Below are positions 1 to 10,940 of a DNA stretch of 64,000 nt, one piece after another (the stretch's first letter is position 1; every line of letters begins with the position of its first letter). The notes under the pieces are model-generated. The model was not told the origin of the DNA. It worked only from the letters and a program-made list of their open reading frames with translations, and did not search any database. Location: positions 1,488,001 to 1,552,000 of the forward strand of contig QQBE01000002.1 in assembly GCA_011316235.1 (NCBI GenBank), in the 5' to 3' direction. The translations under genes were made by a program, and so were the position numbers. The stretch is from Mycothermus thermophilus (Eukaryota > Ascomycota > Sordariomycetes > Sordariales > Chaetomiaceae).

Positions 1-510
1 TTACCTCCAAGCCTAAACCCGGTATTTCGATGGATGGTCGTCTGCAGTGGTGGTGGCCTTGAACACGGCAGGAACTGGAAGACACCAGAGTGGCCAGCCT
101 GGGTGGCAAAGCTGACTGATCTCTATATCATGTACATGGCCGCTACCATTTGGCGCTTTGGTTGAAGGATTCTGTGGGCTCAGCGTGACGGAGGGAGGCT
201 AATTGGGTGGCAGATGGTCATAGAAAGGTCTCAAAGTAAAGCCTTGTACCTAGCTGACCTGTTCAGATATTCCTGAATCGAGATAGTTCAGGTTCCTCAC
301 CTTGGACTATGGCCAGTGGGTGAATGAATGAAGCTCGATTGCCAAGAGGCACGTACCTGGCTTTGCATGCCAAGCCAAAGGCGGTATGAATTTCCCCAGC
401 GATAAGAAAATTCTGCCACGGCCGATAAGAGACACCAAGAGAATTTCCAGAGCTCGCTCTCTCAGGAACACCCCGCCAAACTCCAAACCACCAGAGATTG
501 ACCGCTCACA
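1..510. other. Intergenic region before RPAC1
   Basis: No coding region is supported here. The reading frame that runs into RPAC1 from position 386 has an in-frame ATG, but that N-terminus has no family resemblance, and the frame is joined to the conserved part only through what is clearly an intron. Confidence 0.5.
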
Positions 511-1699
511 ATGCCTCACAAACCGCCAACAAAAGAAGAGCTGGAGCGGCGAAAGGTATGCGTGTATAGATCCTGTCCTCAAGCTTCCCGAAAGTATAAC
601 CCCACTGACATGGCTTCAGATCGTCGGCATCCACGAAGAGACCGTCACCAATGTCTCGGCCAACGACTTTCCCATGACCTACCCCGGTGAGGACCATAGC
701 TGGGACATTGAGAAGTTCAAGCGAGACTTTCGCATCGAATTCCACAAAAATGATCCCTTCGAGGCCTCTTTCTCGCTCATTGGCTGCGATGCCTCCATTG
801 CCAATGCCTTCCGCCGCATCATGATCGCCGACATTCCCACTCTCGCCGTCGAGACCGTCTTCATCAACAACAACACCTCCGTCATTCAGGATGAGGTCCT
901 CGCCCACCGCCTGGGTCTGATCCCCTTCACGGGCGGCAAGGAGGGCCTGCACAAGTTCCTCAAGTGGTGGAAAAAGCCGGCCGACGAGTCGCAGATCAAC
1001 AACAGCTACTACGACTTCAACACAGTCCTGCTGCGCCTCGAGGTGCGATGCGAGCACAACGAAAACGCGGCTCCTGGGGAAACCGACCCTACCAAGCTGT
1101 ACAAGCACGCCCACGTTTACGCCCGCGACATCGAGTTCGTTCCCGTCGGCCGCCAGACCCGCTATTTCTCGGGCGACGACGCCATCCGCCCCGTCAACCC
1201 GGACATCCTCATCGCCAAGCTGCGCCCGGGCCAGGAGATCTCCCTGACCATGCACATGCACAAGGGCGTCGGCTCGGACCACGCAAAGTTCTCCCCCGTC
1301 GCCACCGCCTCGTACCGCCTCATGCCCGTCATCCAGATTGAGCGGCCCATCCTCGGCAAGGACGCCGAGAAGTTTGCCCGTTGCTTCCCGAAGGGCGTCA
1401 TCGGCCTCGAGCGCGTCACCAAGGAAGAGGCGGCCCAGAAGGGCAGCGGGTATGAGGGCCACGAGGGCGAGCTCAAGGCGGTGGTTGTCGACCCCATGCG
1501 CGATACCGTCAGCCGCGAGTGTCTCCGCCACGAAGAGTTCAAGGGGAAAGTGAAGCTCGGTCGCCGTCGGGATCATTTCATTTTCCTGGTAGAGAGCACT
1601 GGCCAGTGGGAGAGCGACGCTATTTTCCTTGAGGCTGTAGCTCACCTCAAGAAGCGTGCTCAGGATCTGGAGAGGCAGGTTGTTAACATGGTGAGGTAG
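511..1699 (+). CDS. rpc40: DNA-directed RNA polymerases I and III subunit RPAC1 (AC40)
   Basis: This is the AC40 assembly subunit shared by RNA polymerases I and III, which pairs with AC19 as the counterpart of the bacterial alpha dimer, in the nucleus. Two exons: 511-555 (15 codons beginning MPHKPPTKEELERRK) and 620-1699, with a GTATGC...CAG intron at 556-619 that joins in phase 0; product about 374 residues, normal for the family. The dimerisation segment follows 'FEASFSLIGCDASIANAFRR', then conserved AVETV and DEVLAHRLGLIPF. The C-terminus ends in a helix-rich tail (LKKRAQDLERQVVNMVR). The start at 511 is chosen because it gives the usual short charged N-terminus; the open frame from 386 reads through the intron. 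It converges on UBA3, whose stop is 500 bp away. Confidence 0.93.
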
Positions 1700-2199
1700 A
1701 GAAAGAGTGCGGGAAAAGAAAAGAAACGGAGGTCAGGAGAGCAGAGGGTAAATGTTGTATCCAAGGGGGTATACCCAGATTCTTTTTGTTCATGTATCCT
1801 CGAACATGGGGCTCGGCGTTTCGGTTCGGTGTTTACATAAGACGGGGAGTAGTTGGCCATTTAGCATGTCTGGTGTCATTTTGCCTGGACAGGCATTGTT
1901 GAGATAAAGAAAATAAATCATCAAGGATGGTCGTCATCATCGTTTCGGAGTGTCTTCGTATGGTCTATGCCGTCAACTCCAGAGTTTCTCATGTATGTCC
2001 ACTTCTCCCATGCCCGAGAAATGTACCTGGTATCGGCGTGGTTCTCGACAATCCCAGCATCCATTCCTAGCAAAAGCCGTGTTCATATTCATCCGTGTTC
2101 CCATGTCTCCCAACGCCTGGCGATGTTCCCGATCCTAAAAACAAAAAAGTAGCAAGCATACGTGACTGAAATTTCCCCTCCGCAGACACCATCGACATC
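1700..2199. other. Convergent 3' intergenic region RPAC1/UBA3
   Basis: This 500-bp stretch lies between two converging stop codons and presumably holds both 3' UTRs. The short reading frames in it have no recognisable content. Confidence 0.5.
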
Positions 2200-3507
2200 T
2201 CACGCTTTGAACCGCAGCCTAAACTTGAACATAACCGTCGGAAACCCAGGATCCGTGACGGTAATTTCCTGCCCATCCGCCAATCCCAACTCCGCCAGCG
2301 TCTTGGCCAGATTCGCCCTAGTCTGCTTCTCCAAGCTCTCCGGGACGCGCATGTACAGCGTCTTGCCCGCGGCGCGGGCGCTGGGCTTCTTGAGCTGAGC
2401 CTCGGGCCTGTCGGCCAGCGAATCCAGCAGCTCACCGAGGGTGAGCTTCGCCCCGCCTTTGACGGGCAAATCGCGTGGGCCGTCGCCGCACACAGGGCAA
2501 TCCAGCTTGCGCTCGTGCCGGAAGGTGTAGGTGTAGATGCTGTCGTTGCCCGAGTACATCATGTAGGTGTTGATGTCGCTGGCGCCGAGGGCGGGGGCGC
2601 AGTTGGAGGCGATCTTGAGGGCCTCGTTGCAGCACGCCGCGGCGATGACGCTGTTGGTCGCGGCAATGGCGGGGATGATGTTCTTGACCACGCCCTGCGT
2701 CAGGGAGTAGGTGACGCCTTGGATGTTGAACTCCTGCGCGCGGGCGAGGGCTTTTTGGTACAGCCAGTTGATGTGCTCCGGGTCGTCCTTGTCGAGGACG
2801 GGGAAGGGCTTTTCTTGGTCCCAGGCAATGACGTGCGCCCATTCGATACAGTGCTCGGGCTGCCGCGGGATGCTGGCGAGCGTGCACAGCGGCACGGCGG
2901 CGCGGGGAGCGTGCATGTCGAGCTGGCACTCGATGCAGGAGGTGACACGCGGGATGATGACGCGGGCCTGGCCTTTGAAGCCCTCGGTGCCGCCGTCGAT
3001 GAGGGGTTTGAAGCTGTCCGGTGCATCTTCGTCGGCCATGTTGACCAGGGTCGCGTTGATCCAGCGGCGGGCTTCGATGCTGTCAAGGCCGCATACAACC
3101 AGCTGGAATTGCATGTAAAAGTCCTCGTCGAAGTCTTGGATGCGCTTGTTGTGGGGCGTGATCTTGACACCGCGCACTCGGCGCTCAACGAAGCGCGCGG
3201 CAACCTCGGCCTTGGACTTCCCGACGTCTTCCTGGCGGAAGAGGAACTGTCGGTTGAGGTTGGAGATGTCGATGGTGTCCATGTCGATGACATGAATATC
3301 CTTAAACCCAGAGAGGGCTAGATTCTTGAGGATCTCACAGCCTAGGCCACCGGCACCAATGACGAGGATCTTCATGTTGTCCATGGCGGCAGCTACCTGG
3401 TCTCCGCTGAATATCTCGTCGATGGTGAACGGACCGGGCCGGGTCCGGACCAGGTCGAGGTAGCGCCATCGTGCGGGCTCGGACGAAGGATAGACCTCGG
3501 AAGACAT
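2200..3507 (-). CDS. uba3: NEDD8-activating enzyme E1 catalytic subunit UBA3
   Basis: This is the catalytic half of the NEDD8 E1. With ULA1/APPBP1 it adenylates NEDD8, forms a thioester, and passes it to UBC12 for cullin neddylation. It is a single exon of 435 residues. Residues about 46-60 hold the nucleotide-binding loop (ILVIGAGGLGCEILK). The 'DMDTIDISNLNRQFLF' adenylation segment follows at about 75-90, the zinc cysteines are CIEC (191, 194) and CPVC near 340, and the catalytic cysteine is in PLCTLAS (Cys208). A C-terminal ubiquitin-fold domain ends the protein. The ATG at 3507 gives a family-typical N-terminus. It is divergent from TEL2, with a 588-bp shared upstream region. Confidence 0.96.
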   Translation of the reverse strand: MSSEVYPSSEPARWRYLDLVRTRPGPFTIDEIFSGDQVAAAMDNMKILVIGAGGLGCEILKNLALSGFKDIHVIDMDTIDISNLNRQFLFRQEDVGKSKAEVAARFVERRVRGVKITPHNKRIQDFDEDFYMQFQLVVCGLDSIEARRWINATLVNMADEDAPDSFKPLIDGGTEGFKGQARVIIPRVTSCIECQLDMHAPRAAVPLCTLASIPRQPEHCIEWAHVIAWDQEKPFPVLDKDDPEHINWLYQKALARAQEFNIQGVTYSLTQGVVKNIIPAIAATNSVIAAACCNEALKIASNCAPALGASDINTYMMYSGNDSIYTYTFRHERKLDCPVCGDGPRDLPVKGGAKLTLGELLDSLADRPEAQLKKPSARAAGKTLYMRVPESLEKQTRANLAKTLAELGLADGQEITVTDPGFPTVMFKFRLRFKA

Positions 3508-4095
3508 CGTGGACGGTAACCTGGAAACTGGAATATGGTTTCGTGTCTTGGTTTATCTGGGTGGAAGATGGAGATGTTCTAATCCAAGGTATGGCCGTTT
3601 GGAGGTTGAGGAGGTCGGAGCTGGGTTGAGGTTGGGGCCTGGAGCTCCGACGCCGTGTTCCCCACCATTCCATGCACGCGGGGCTTGGCAGACGGGGAGA
3701 CCCACTTTTATTGTTTCTGCTGCTCGGAGCTTGGCTCTTGGCTTGGAACCTTCCCGTCTTACACCATCTTCTCTCACCCTTTCCGGGCGACCACCAAGTC
3801 GGGTTGCATGATACCTAAAAGACACCAGCCACCAAGGTTCCTTATGGGCTATTCATAATGCCATTTTGGACGTCCTATCGACACTTTGCCTGAAAAGAAC
3901 CGTTGACACGACCTGGCTATTAACTAGCTCTCCGAACTAGAGGCAACCTCAAGCCTGGACTGGGCCTACACTTGGGCCACCTCAAACCCGGGCACCGTCC
4001 AGTATCAACTCCAACCGCAACCATTTGATTGTGAAATACGCTCATTCAGACTATTAATTTGTTTCTCTTGGAAACGTCCAAGTCGACCCCAAGCC
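3508..4095. other. Divergent promoter region UBA3/TEL2
   Basis: This 588-bp spacer separates the start codons of two divergently transcribed genes, so it should hold both promoters. I see no clear TATA box or other named site. Confidence 0.5.
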
Positions 4096-7000
4096 ATGGA
4101 GGAGTTGCTTAGGCCAGCAAGCACCGTCCGGCTCAAATCGGTCGAGGCTGAGGGGAACTTCCTGCGAGAGTCAAAGCCCACAGACTCCCAGCTGGAGCCC
4201 TCCGCTAGCCAGAAACCCCGTGGCCGTGTCCCAACCACTACCGAGGAAGCGCTTGAGATCCTCAAGGGCGAGCCAGACTACGATACTCTGACCTCGACCC
4301 TCGACTTTCTCCATCGCCACAGCACTGAACGTCCCCCAATCCCGGATATCATCCTGCCAAGGCCCTTGAATTCTCAGATCGTTCAGGTGTTGGTCACAGA
4401 GATCATTCCGAACTACTGGGCCTTGCTTCTCGAGGATGCCAAGCCAGATGGTTCTTCAACGCTGGGACGCCTCCTGACCTGTCTTGTCAGCACCACGGGC
4501 ATCAATGCCATCCTCGTGCGTATGAGAGCCCTTATCCAAGAGGCCAAGTCGGAGGCTGCGACAAAGATCAAGAGGCCGGATATTGTTCTGAACCTTCGCA
4601 TCGTCACTGAACTGCTCTGCCGTCTTATCCAAGACCCTGGTGTTGTGGTGAATATATACGAGTTGTACGAGAGGGGTTTACAATCCGAGAAGGAGGCTTT
4701 GATGAAGAAAACCCTCCTGCATGAGGTTGTGACGGCTTTGGGCAGTGGCCGTATCGTCTCGACTGTTGCTGAGGCTGAAGACATCATCAAATCCAACGGG
4801 GCCAGCAAGGAGGTCGACGACTTCTGGCCTGCCGATCCGGTACGGTACACTGAATGGTTGGGCCGGTGCCTCATCCGGTTGGCATTGTCTTCGTCAACGA
4901 CGGAAGCGACGAGGTTTGGAGCAGATCTGCTCGCAAAGGCCCTGCGTCTTGGACATTTGGGTGAGTCCGGAACCAGCATCTCAGAAGAGCCTCACTAACT
5001 TGAACCAGATAAACTGGTATGGCAGCTGGTGCTAGGGCTAATCCTCGACGCGCAACAGAATATCAACTCCAAAGGATTTGGCAGATTGTTTGAGGGTCTC
5101 CCTTCCAGTGACCAGCGGAAGGTGTTGAACTCCGTCCTGAAGATGCTCTCCTCTGATTCCTTGGACCGTCTCGGTCGGTGCGAGTCCGAAGAGAGCAGCA
5201 AAATCATTTCTGCTGCCGCTGGAGTAGTGAACGCAGCGATTGGTCCGTCAGAGAATGTCAAGAAACACCTGGTGGATTGGTTGACTAGCTCTTCAGGCGC
5301 TGGCTTGGGAGACGGCATTGGCATCCGGCGGGCGGTCATGGCAGTAGTCAGTCAACATCGAGATGATTTGATGTCCGTGTTTGAGAAGAGCCTTGCCCAA
5401 TTTGGAGATCAGCTCTACATCAAACATTCGCCAGTATTGCAACAAGAAGGTGAGTTTTCCCGGCCAGATGTTAGTGGCAAACAACTGACAACAACCAGCA
5501 CACGCCCAAGTGTTAATCTTGGCTGCGGGATACATCCATAGAACATCACCTGTCAAGCTCGCCATGGCTTTGCGTTCAAGCGCGTGGATGAACGCCATAT
5601 CGAACAGACTGGCAGCAACGAACCAGAGAGTCCGCTTCCTTGGCATACTGGTGGGCGAAGCGCTCTCCGGACTTGTCGATAAGGAAGACAAGAGACTTAA
5701 CTTCAAGATGGAGGAGACAGAACAGGCCGAGGGCAAGTGGTACAAGGGACTGGTCAGGGTATCCGATGACGTTGGGCCGCTGGGACCATTACAGCGTCTA
5801 TCGTCGAACCAGCAGCAGCCAAAACCTCAACCACAACAAAAGCCACAAAAGCCCACACCGAAACCGGCACCACAACGACAACAGCAACCGAAATCTGGTC
5901 TCATAATTGAGGAGCTTAGTGATGGCGAGCCCCCGGAAGAAGACGACATTGTGCCCTATGCAAAGCCAGATTCAGACCCTGAAGATTCCGATGATGACCC
6001 AACACTGATCCGTCGCGACAAGCCCAAGGCGCCTGTATACATCCGGGAGCTTATCCGGTATCTTCGCGATTCCGACAATTACGACCACCAGAAACTGGCT
6101 CTGACCACCGCTCCAACGCTCATCCGACGCAAAGCCGATTATGGAACCGAAGTGGCTGAACACGCCGAAGAAATTGCCTCGTTGCTGGTCGGCCTCAGCG
6201 ACAAGTTCAAGATGGAAAGCTTTGACGAGATGAGGCTCCAAGGCATGATTGCTCTCGTGGTGGCAAAACCAGAGAAGATGGGACCGTGGTTCGCGAAGAC
6301 CTTCTTCGAAGGCGACTACTCTATCTCCCAACGAGCATCCATTCTCGCCGTTCTCGGCATGGGAGCTCGCGAGCTCGCCGGCCTGGAGACGTCCAACTAC
6401 GCTTCGGCAGCCGCGTTCCCCTCCAAGACCCTCCCGGAACGAGTCGAGCGTCTTTATCTCGAACACAACACGCTTCCGTCAGGCACACAGAGCAATTCTC
6501 TCAAAAGTCTCCCGAAAAATGCACTCGAGAACATCACCAGCTCTCTCACCGATGCCTGGCTTGCCCCATTGGCAGCCAAGGCTGCCGACGCAGCTGCCGG
6601 CCCTGACGTCCTTAAGCTATCAACCTTCTCTTCGCGTCTCAATAAGGAACATGATAGTGCCAACAACCAACAACAGCAACCCCTCCTCGAAAACCTCAAG
6701 ACCAAATACACCACCAAATCTCGCCCTCGCCAGCGGGCTATCCCCAACACCACGGCCCACCTCATCGCCACCTCCTTCTTTTCCCCGCTCATCGCCCGCT
6801 TCCAAGCCGCCTTGCACTCCACAACAAGCTCAGCCATCTCCTCGGCCCGCTTCCACACCGCAGTCTCCCATCCGCACCTCCTATCTCTTTACCTCCAAAC
6901 CCTCGCCCTGCTCCTGCACGCCGCCGGACCGGGGACGTTGGCTCTGCCATCCATGACCGCCGAGCTATGGCGGCTGCTCCTCGGCGCGCGCGTCCGCGCT

Positions 7001-7285
7001 GCCGCCGTCGGGGATCTGGCAGTGACGAGAGCCGTGTTGTTTGGGTTCCTGGCGCTGTTAGATGTGAATGAGGACCGCGCAAGGGATGTGTGCGCGGAGC
7101 TGGGGAGGGAGGTGGTGGAGGCGATGGAGTGGGTGGGCGCCGTGTTTGGAGGATTGAGGGGTGGTGATGAAGCCGGGGAGGAGGAAGGAGTCAAGGCGCT
7201 GGCTGCGGGGGTGTTGGTCAGGTTGAAGGAGGCGGTGGAGAAGTATCAGCTTGTGATGGTGGGGGATTTAATTGGGTTCGGGTAG
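4096..7285 (+). CDS. tel2: Telomere length regulation protein TEL2 (TELO2)
   Basis: TEL2 is the HEAT-like scaffold of the TTT complex (TEL2-TTI1-TTI2), which with HSP90/R2TP matures PIKK kinases such as TOR, ATM/Tel1 and ATR/Mec1. Exons are 4096-4960, 5009-5449 and 5499-7285. The two introns (GTGAGT donors, CAG acceptors) join in phase and give about 1,030 residues. The conserved TEL2 C-terminal block begins near residue 600 (DDPTLIRRDKPKAPVYIREL) and includes the repeated LTTAPTLIRRK element. It follows a Gln/Pro-rich and acidic linker (QQQPKPQPQQ, then EELSDGEPPEEDD) that matches the usual linker place with its CK2-like acidic serines. The start codon at 4096 is the first ATG after a pyrimidine-rich leader. 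Confidence 0.9.
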
Positions 7286-7755
7286 AGGGGTTGTGTGTGA
7301 GGTTGTGAAGTTGGTTGTGGGAGATAAGGGTGGTGAAGAAGAGATGTTGAGGATGTATTTGGTTTTTTGTCACTTCAGATGCTACTATCATGTATCAATC
7401 CTTCCACGGATATTGGCACATTTGTGTTAGAGAAGCAGCAGGGGCATTTTGACTGTAATTCCTCCTCCTAACCCTCTTGCCAATATCCCAGCTGATGTGG
7501 TGACGTTGAAGGGTATCACGTGAGATGTGGGATCGTCGATCCCCACTGACGCCATCGCGGCTTGGCGTTTCTCGACCCCCTGTCGATGGCGCAAGGCAAT
7601 TGACAAATCAACAACATCGGCTCTTCTCGGGTTCGGCTTACCTAAGAACCACCTCACTTCAACTTTCTCTTGCTCGCGAACGAGTGAGTTTCTCGAACTC
7701 TTTTCTTTTTTTCTGAACCCGGCACCCTTGGAAGGACATTCTTTTAGACTTCGAC
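7286..7755. other. TEL2-COX17 intergenic region
   Basis: This is a tandem-gene spacer of 470 bp. It holds the TEL2 3' UTR and, in the last 150 bp, a pyrimidine-rich leader before COX17. No further feature is seen. Confidence 0.45.
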
Positions 7756-8192
7756 ATGGCTACTCCGGCTGCTCAGATTCGTATGTTTTCCTGCTTTCAA
7801 CACGCCGGGTTCATCAACCCACCTTTTCCAGAGATCTTCTCACTGACACACCCATCCATCACAGCCTCTCTCTCACAGGCCGCTGCTGCCGCGGCGCCGG
7901 CCCAGGCCACCCAGGCCGCGTCCAAGCCTAAGGTTCGTCTCACTGGACCACCACACTCTTTCTGCTCGGTCCAGAGTTTTGGACATTGAAACAATTCACG
8001 CACCCCGTTTCCTTTAACCACCAGAAACGGACAAAATACTAACTCCTCCAGCCCTGCTGCGTCTGCAAGGAAGAGAAGTCGCGGCGCGACGAGTGCCTGC
8101 TCTTCTCCAACGCGGCCGACCCACAGAAGGACTGCCAGTCGACAATAGAGCAGTACCGGAGCTGCATGGCCGGGTTTGGCTTCAAAGTTTGA
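7756..8192 (+). CDS. cox17: Cytochrome c oxidase copper chaperone COX17
   Basis: COX17 carries Cu(I) in the mitochondrial intermembrane space to SCO1 and COX11 for cytochrome c oxidase assembly. Three small exons (7756-7780, 7865-7932, 8052-8192) encode 77 residues. The last exon carries everything diagnostic: the CC-x-C copper site (PCCVCKEEKSRRDEC) and the twin-CX9C helices ending 'DCQSTIEQYRSCMAGFGFKV'. The first two exons give an Ala-rich N-terminal extension (AAAAAAPAQATQ). The acceptor at 7864 is preferred to the one at 7878 because only it keeps the Ala-rich frame that runs into the SKPK-PCC junction. The pieces are too short to be seen as one open frame. Confidence 0.92.
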
Positions 8193-8605
8193 GATTGAGT
8201 GAGCGGGGGTTGGGGGATTCGGCGGACAAAAGAAGCGCTTGTCACGATACCATGCGATGCAAATGTACAGTATTTACCTCACGAGGATAGACTTGGGGTT
8301 GGAGCAATCACGGGTGTTCTTCCTTCGATAAATTCGCGAAACTTCTTGCAGCTTTTCACAACTCGGAATGTCTTACCATTCCCCAGCACACATGGCCACA
8401 GCCACATATCCGACCAGAGAATGAGTCACATCCCACACCAGAAAACAGAGCAACGCCCGACAGCCTCCCCCAGCTGATGGAACCGACCGTTAGCCTCAAC
8501 GTCTTCACTCACCATCGCCCTCGCACTCACCGAACGCCAGCAAGCGCCTCCTCGCAAGCAATTCCAGGGCCCATTATCACCCACGCACCCCCGCCCTCGA
8601 ACTCC
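8193..8605. other. COX17 3' region
   Basis: This 413-bp convergent spacer lies between COX17 and the next minus-strand gene. No supported coding content. Confidence 0.45.
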
Positions 8606-9348
8606 TCACATCCTTCCTCCCTCACCACCACCAACAGCCGCATTCTCGAGAGAAGCAATCTCCTCTCTCATCGCCGCCGCCGCATCCACGCGATCCTTGT
8701 AAAGAGCGTCCAACCGCGCCGCCAGGGTCAGCACACGCTTCTGGTGTTCGGCCAGGCGGCGGGAGATCTGCGTGACGGTCGCATCGCGGCGGTCCATGGC
8801 GTGTCGGAGGTGGCGGAGGTGGCGGGTTAGGAGGGCAGATCTAATGTGGTGTGGGGGGTTAGTAGATGTTTTGAGGAGGGAGTAGGTTAGGAGGGAGATG
8901 CTGAGGGATGAGAAGGATTGCTGGGGATATATGATGGTAAGGATATGGGGGAATGGAGGGATTGAAACGTACCGCAGGTCAGTGAGCTTGGAGAGGGAGG
9001 TTTGGATGCGGGCGACGGTTTGGTCGAGGGTTGCTTCGTAGGCTGCGGCGAGGGCTGCGCGGTGGCGGTCACGGGCTTGTTTGGCCTGGGGATGACGGGT
9101 CAGATAGTTAGTTGCGTCCTCGGCTAAGTATGACAAAAGGGAGATCAATTCTCTCTGTATGGAACTTGACATCTAGTGTCTTGGGATGATGGATAAGGCC
9201 TTCCCTTTTGCAGACGAGCCCGGGCAGCGCTAGCTTGCTGCAAGCGAGCGTTGTAGGCCTGATACTCCTGGTCTGAGTCGGCCTCCGCACGAGCCCGAGC
9301 AGAGCGGGATTTTCTCCGCTGTCTGGATGTGTTTGCGGCAGCAGACAT
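8606..9348 (-). CDS. Unrecognised small coiled-coil protein, three probable exons
   Basis: I do not recognise this family. The conserved-looking product starts MSAAANTSRQRRKSR at 9348, continues with a basic, Ala/Arg/Gln-rich helix (EYQAYNARLQQASAARARLQ), and ends in a long heptad-like region (LAEHQKRVLTLAARLDALYK, then MREEIASLENA). One intron is clear: 8841-8972, with GTACGT donor and ATTAG acceptor, joining LTDLR to SALLTRHL. A second intron has a clear acceptor (CCCCAG, exon from 9085) and a good branch sequence (CAACTAAC), but its donor between about 9140 and 9215 is not canonical and I could not fix it. The coiled coil suggests a structural or complex subunit. Nothing more specific can be said. 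Confidence 0.55.
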
Positions 9349-9674
9349 GTTGGTGTGTTGTGGTGGAAGTGATGCCAGGGACGGCGAGACGACAATTGCA
9401 ATCAATGTCTTGGTCTCGGGCAAAGCTTCAAGAGAGTTTGGACATGTGGAATGCAATTGGGACCCCACACTTGCCAAGGCCAGATATCGCCAAGCATCTG
9501 GCGGTGTGCGGCGGCAGAATCATTCTGCGCCCGATGTCCGCCAAAATTTCTTGACCCACTTTGAACCTCAACGCTCCGTTCTGTCTCTCCCAGACGAACA
9601 ACACACCTCCTTACCCTCCTCCCCGACACCCCCCTCCTTCCATACCTCAACCGCGCCGTGCGCCCTGGTTCGAA

Positions 9675-10940
9675 ATGGGACTCGCCGCGGCCAAGAAGTA
9701 TGAATTGCTCCCACCGACCATTGTCCACCGCATTCCCGCTAACCCACCACCAGCAAGCGCAAGATCGGCAAGGATCCGAACAACACAAAATGGTCGCGCA
9801 ACACCGAGTCGTTCGGCCAGCGGATGCTGAGGGCGCAGGGATGGAAGCCAGGCGAATACCTCGGCGCTAAGAACGCGCCTCATGCCGAATGGCACACCGA
9901 GGCCAATGCCGCACACATCCGCGTCATTCTGAAGGACGACAATCTCGGGCTCGGAGCCAAGCGGAACAACGGAGACGAGTGCGTAGGCCTCGACGCCTTT
10001 CAGAGCCTGCTCGGTCGTCTCAATGGAAAGTCTGAAGTCGAGCTGGAGGCCGAGGAGAAGGCCCGTGCCGATATGAAGCTCAACCTCTACGTGCAACAGA
10101 AGTTTGGGCCCATCCGCTTCGTCCGCGGCGGCTGGTTGGTCGGTGACCAGGTCAAGGCCGCGCTGGATGGCGAGGAGAAGGCTCCGTCCGAACCCCTGGC
10201 GTCTAACATAATAAATGGCTCCGCAGGTTCAAGCGATGCCTCGGAATCGACATCCAAGTCGGCCAAACGGAAAGCGGATGACAGCGATGTGGAAGAAGAG
10301 AAGGCACGGAAGAAGGAGAAGAAGTCCAAGAAGAGGAAAACCGAGTATGGGAGCGAGGATGAGACCAGGCCCGAAGAAGATCGCAAGGAGAAGAAGTCAA
10401 AGAAGTCAAAGAAGAGCAAGAACGGAGAGACGAGCACAGATGATTCGGCTCAAAGCACGAGTGCTGCAGTTTCCGAAGCGGGGGAAGCCTCTGGAGATGC
10501 CGACAGCTCTACAGACTCCAAGAAGTCCAAGAAGGAGAAGAAGAAAAAAGACAAGGAAGGCAAGAAAGAGAAGAAAGACAAGGCGAAGGACAAGAAGGAG
10601 AAGAAGGAGAAGAGGAAAAAGGACAAGTCGGAAACAGAGTCTGCAGCGGATACAAGTGATTCGGCTTCCCAAAGCAAGAGCCAGAAGAGCGATGGCTCCT
10701 CTTCCGAGAAGACGCCGTCTGGGAGCGGTGTCTCCACGCCCATTGGAAGCGGCTATTCGACGCCTGTTCCAACAGGGGCAAGTCGATATATCGCAAGGTC
10801 AAGATACATCGCTCAGAAGAAGATGGCCTTGGCAGATGCCACGGCGCTTAATCAGGTGAGAACCCTAAACATACCCAGCCTACACAGCCTGTTCTGGTTG
10901 CGTACTGACCTTCTTGCAGATCTTCATGATAAAGTCATAG
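9675..10940 (+). CDS. pxr1: G-patch protein PXR1/GNO1 (PINX1 homologue)
   Basis: PXR1 is a nucleolar G-patch cofactor that stimulates the RNA helicase PRP43 in rRNA and snoRNA processing; its animal homologue PINX1 also inhibits telomerase. Exons are 9675-9697, 9754-10855 and 10920-10940 (381 residues). The N-terminus MGLAAAKNKRKIG is assembled across the first intron and matches the family. The G-patch follows (SFGQRMLRAQGWKPGEYLG, ...DDNLGLGAK), then 'FGPIRFVRGGWLVGDQ', and a long Lys/Glu-rich tail with many KKEKK and KSKK runs (about residues 170-300) typical of nucleolar proteins. The final exon is only 21 nt and ends QIFMIKS; retaining its 64-nt intron would change the last residues and extend the frame to 10975. 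Confidence 0.93.

Noticed and set aside
386..555. In-frame upstream start of RPAC1 at 386
   Set aside because: This reading passes through a good intron, and the ATG at 511 with splice at 556-619 gives a family-like N-terminus.
506..1645. 379-codon open frame on the minus strand opposite RPAC1
   Set aside because: Its composition is what GC-rich third positions force on the opposite strand, while the + frame encodes the RPAC1 fold. Similar long antisense frames opposite UBA3, AGM1, MUS81 and GT17 were rejected for the same reason.
9651..9680. GGTTCGAAA word resembling a tRNA T-arm
   Set aside because: No acceptor stem, D arm or anticodon arm can be drawn around it; it overlaps the PXR1 start.
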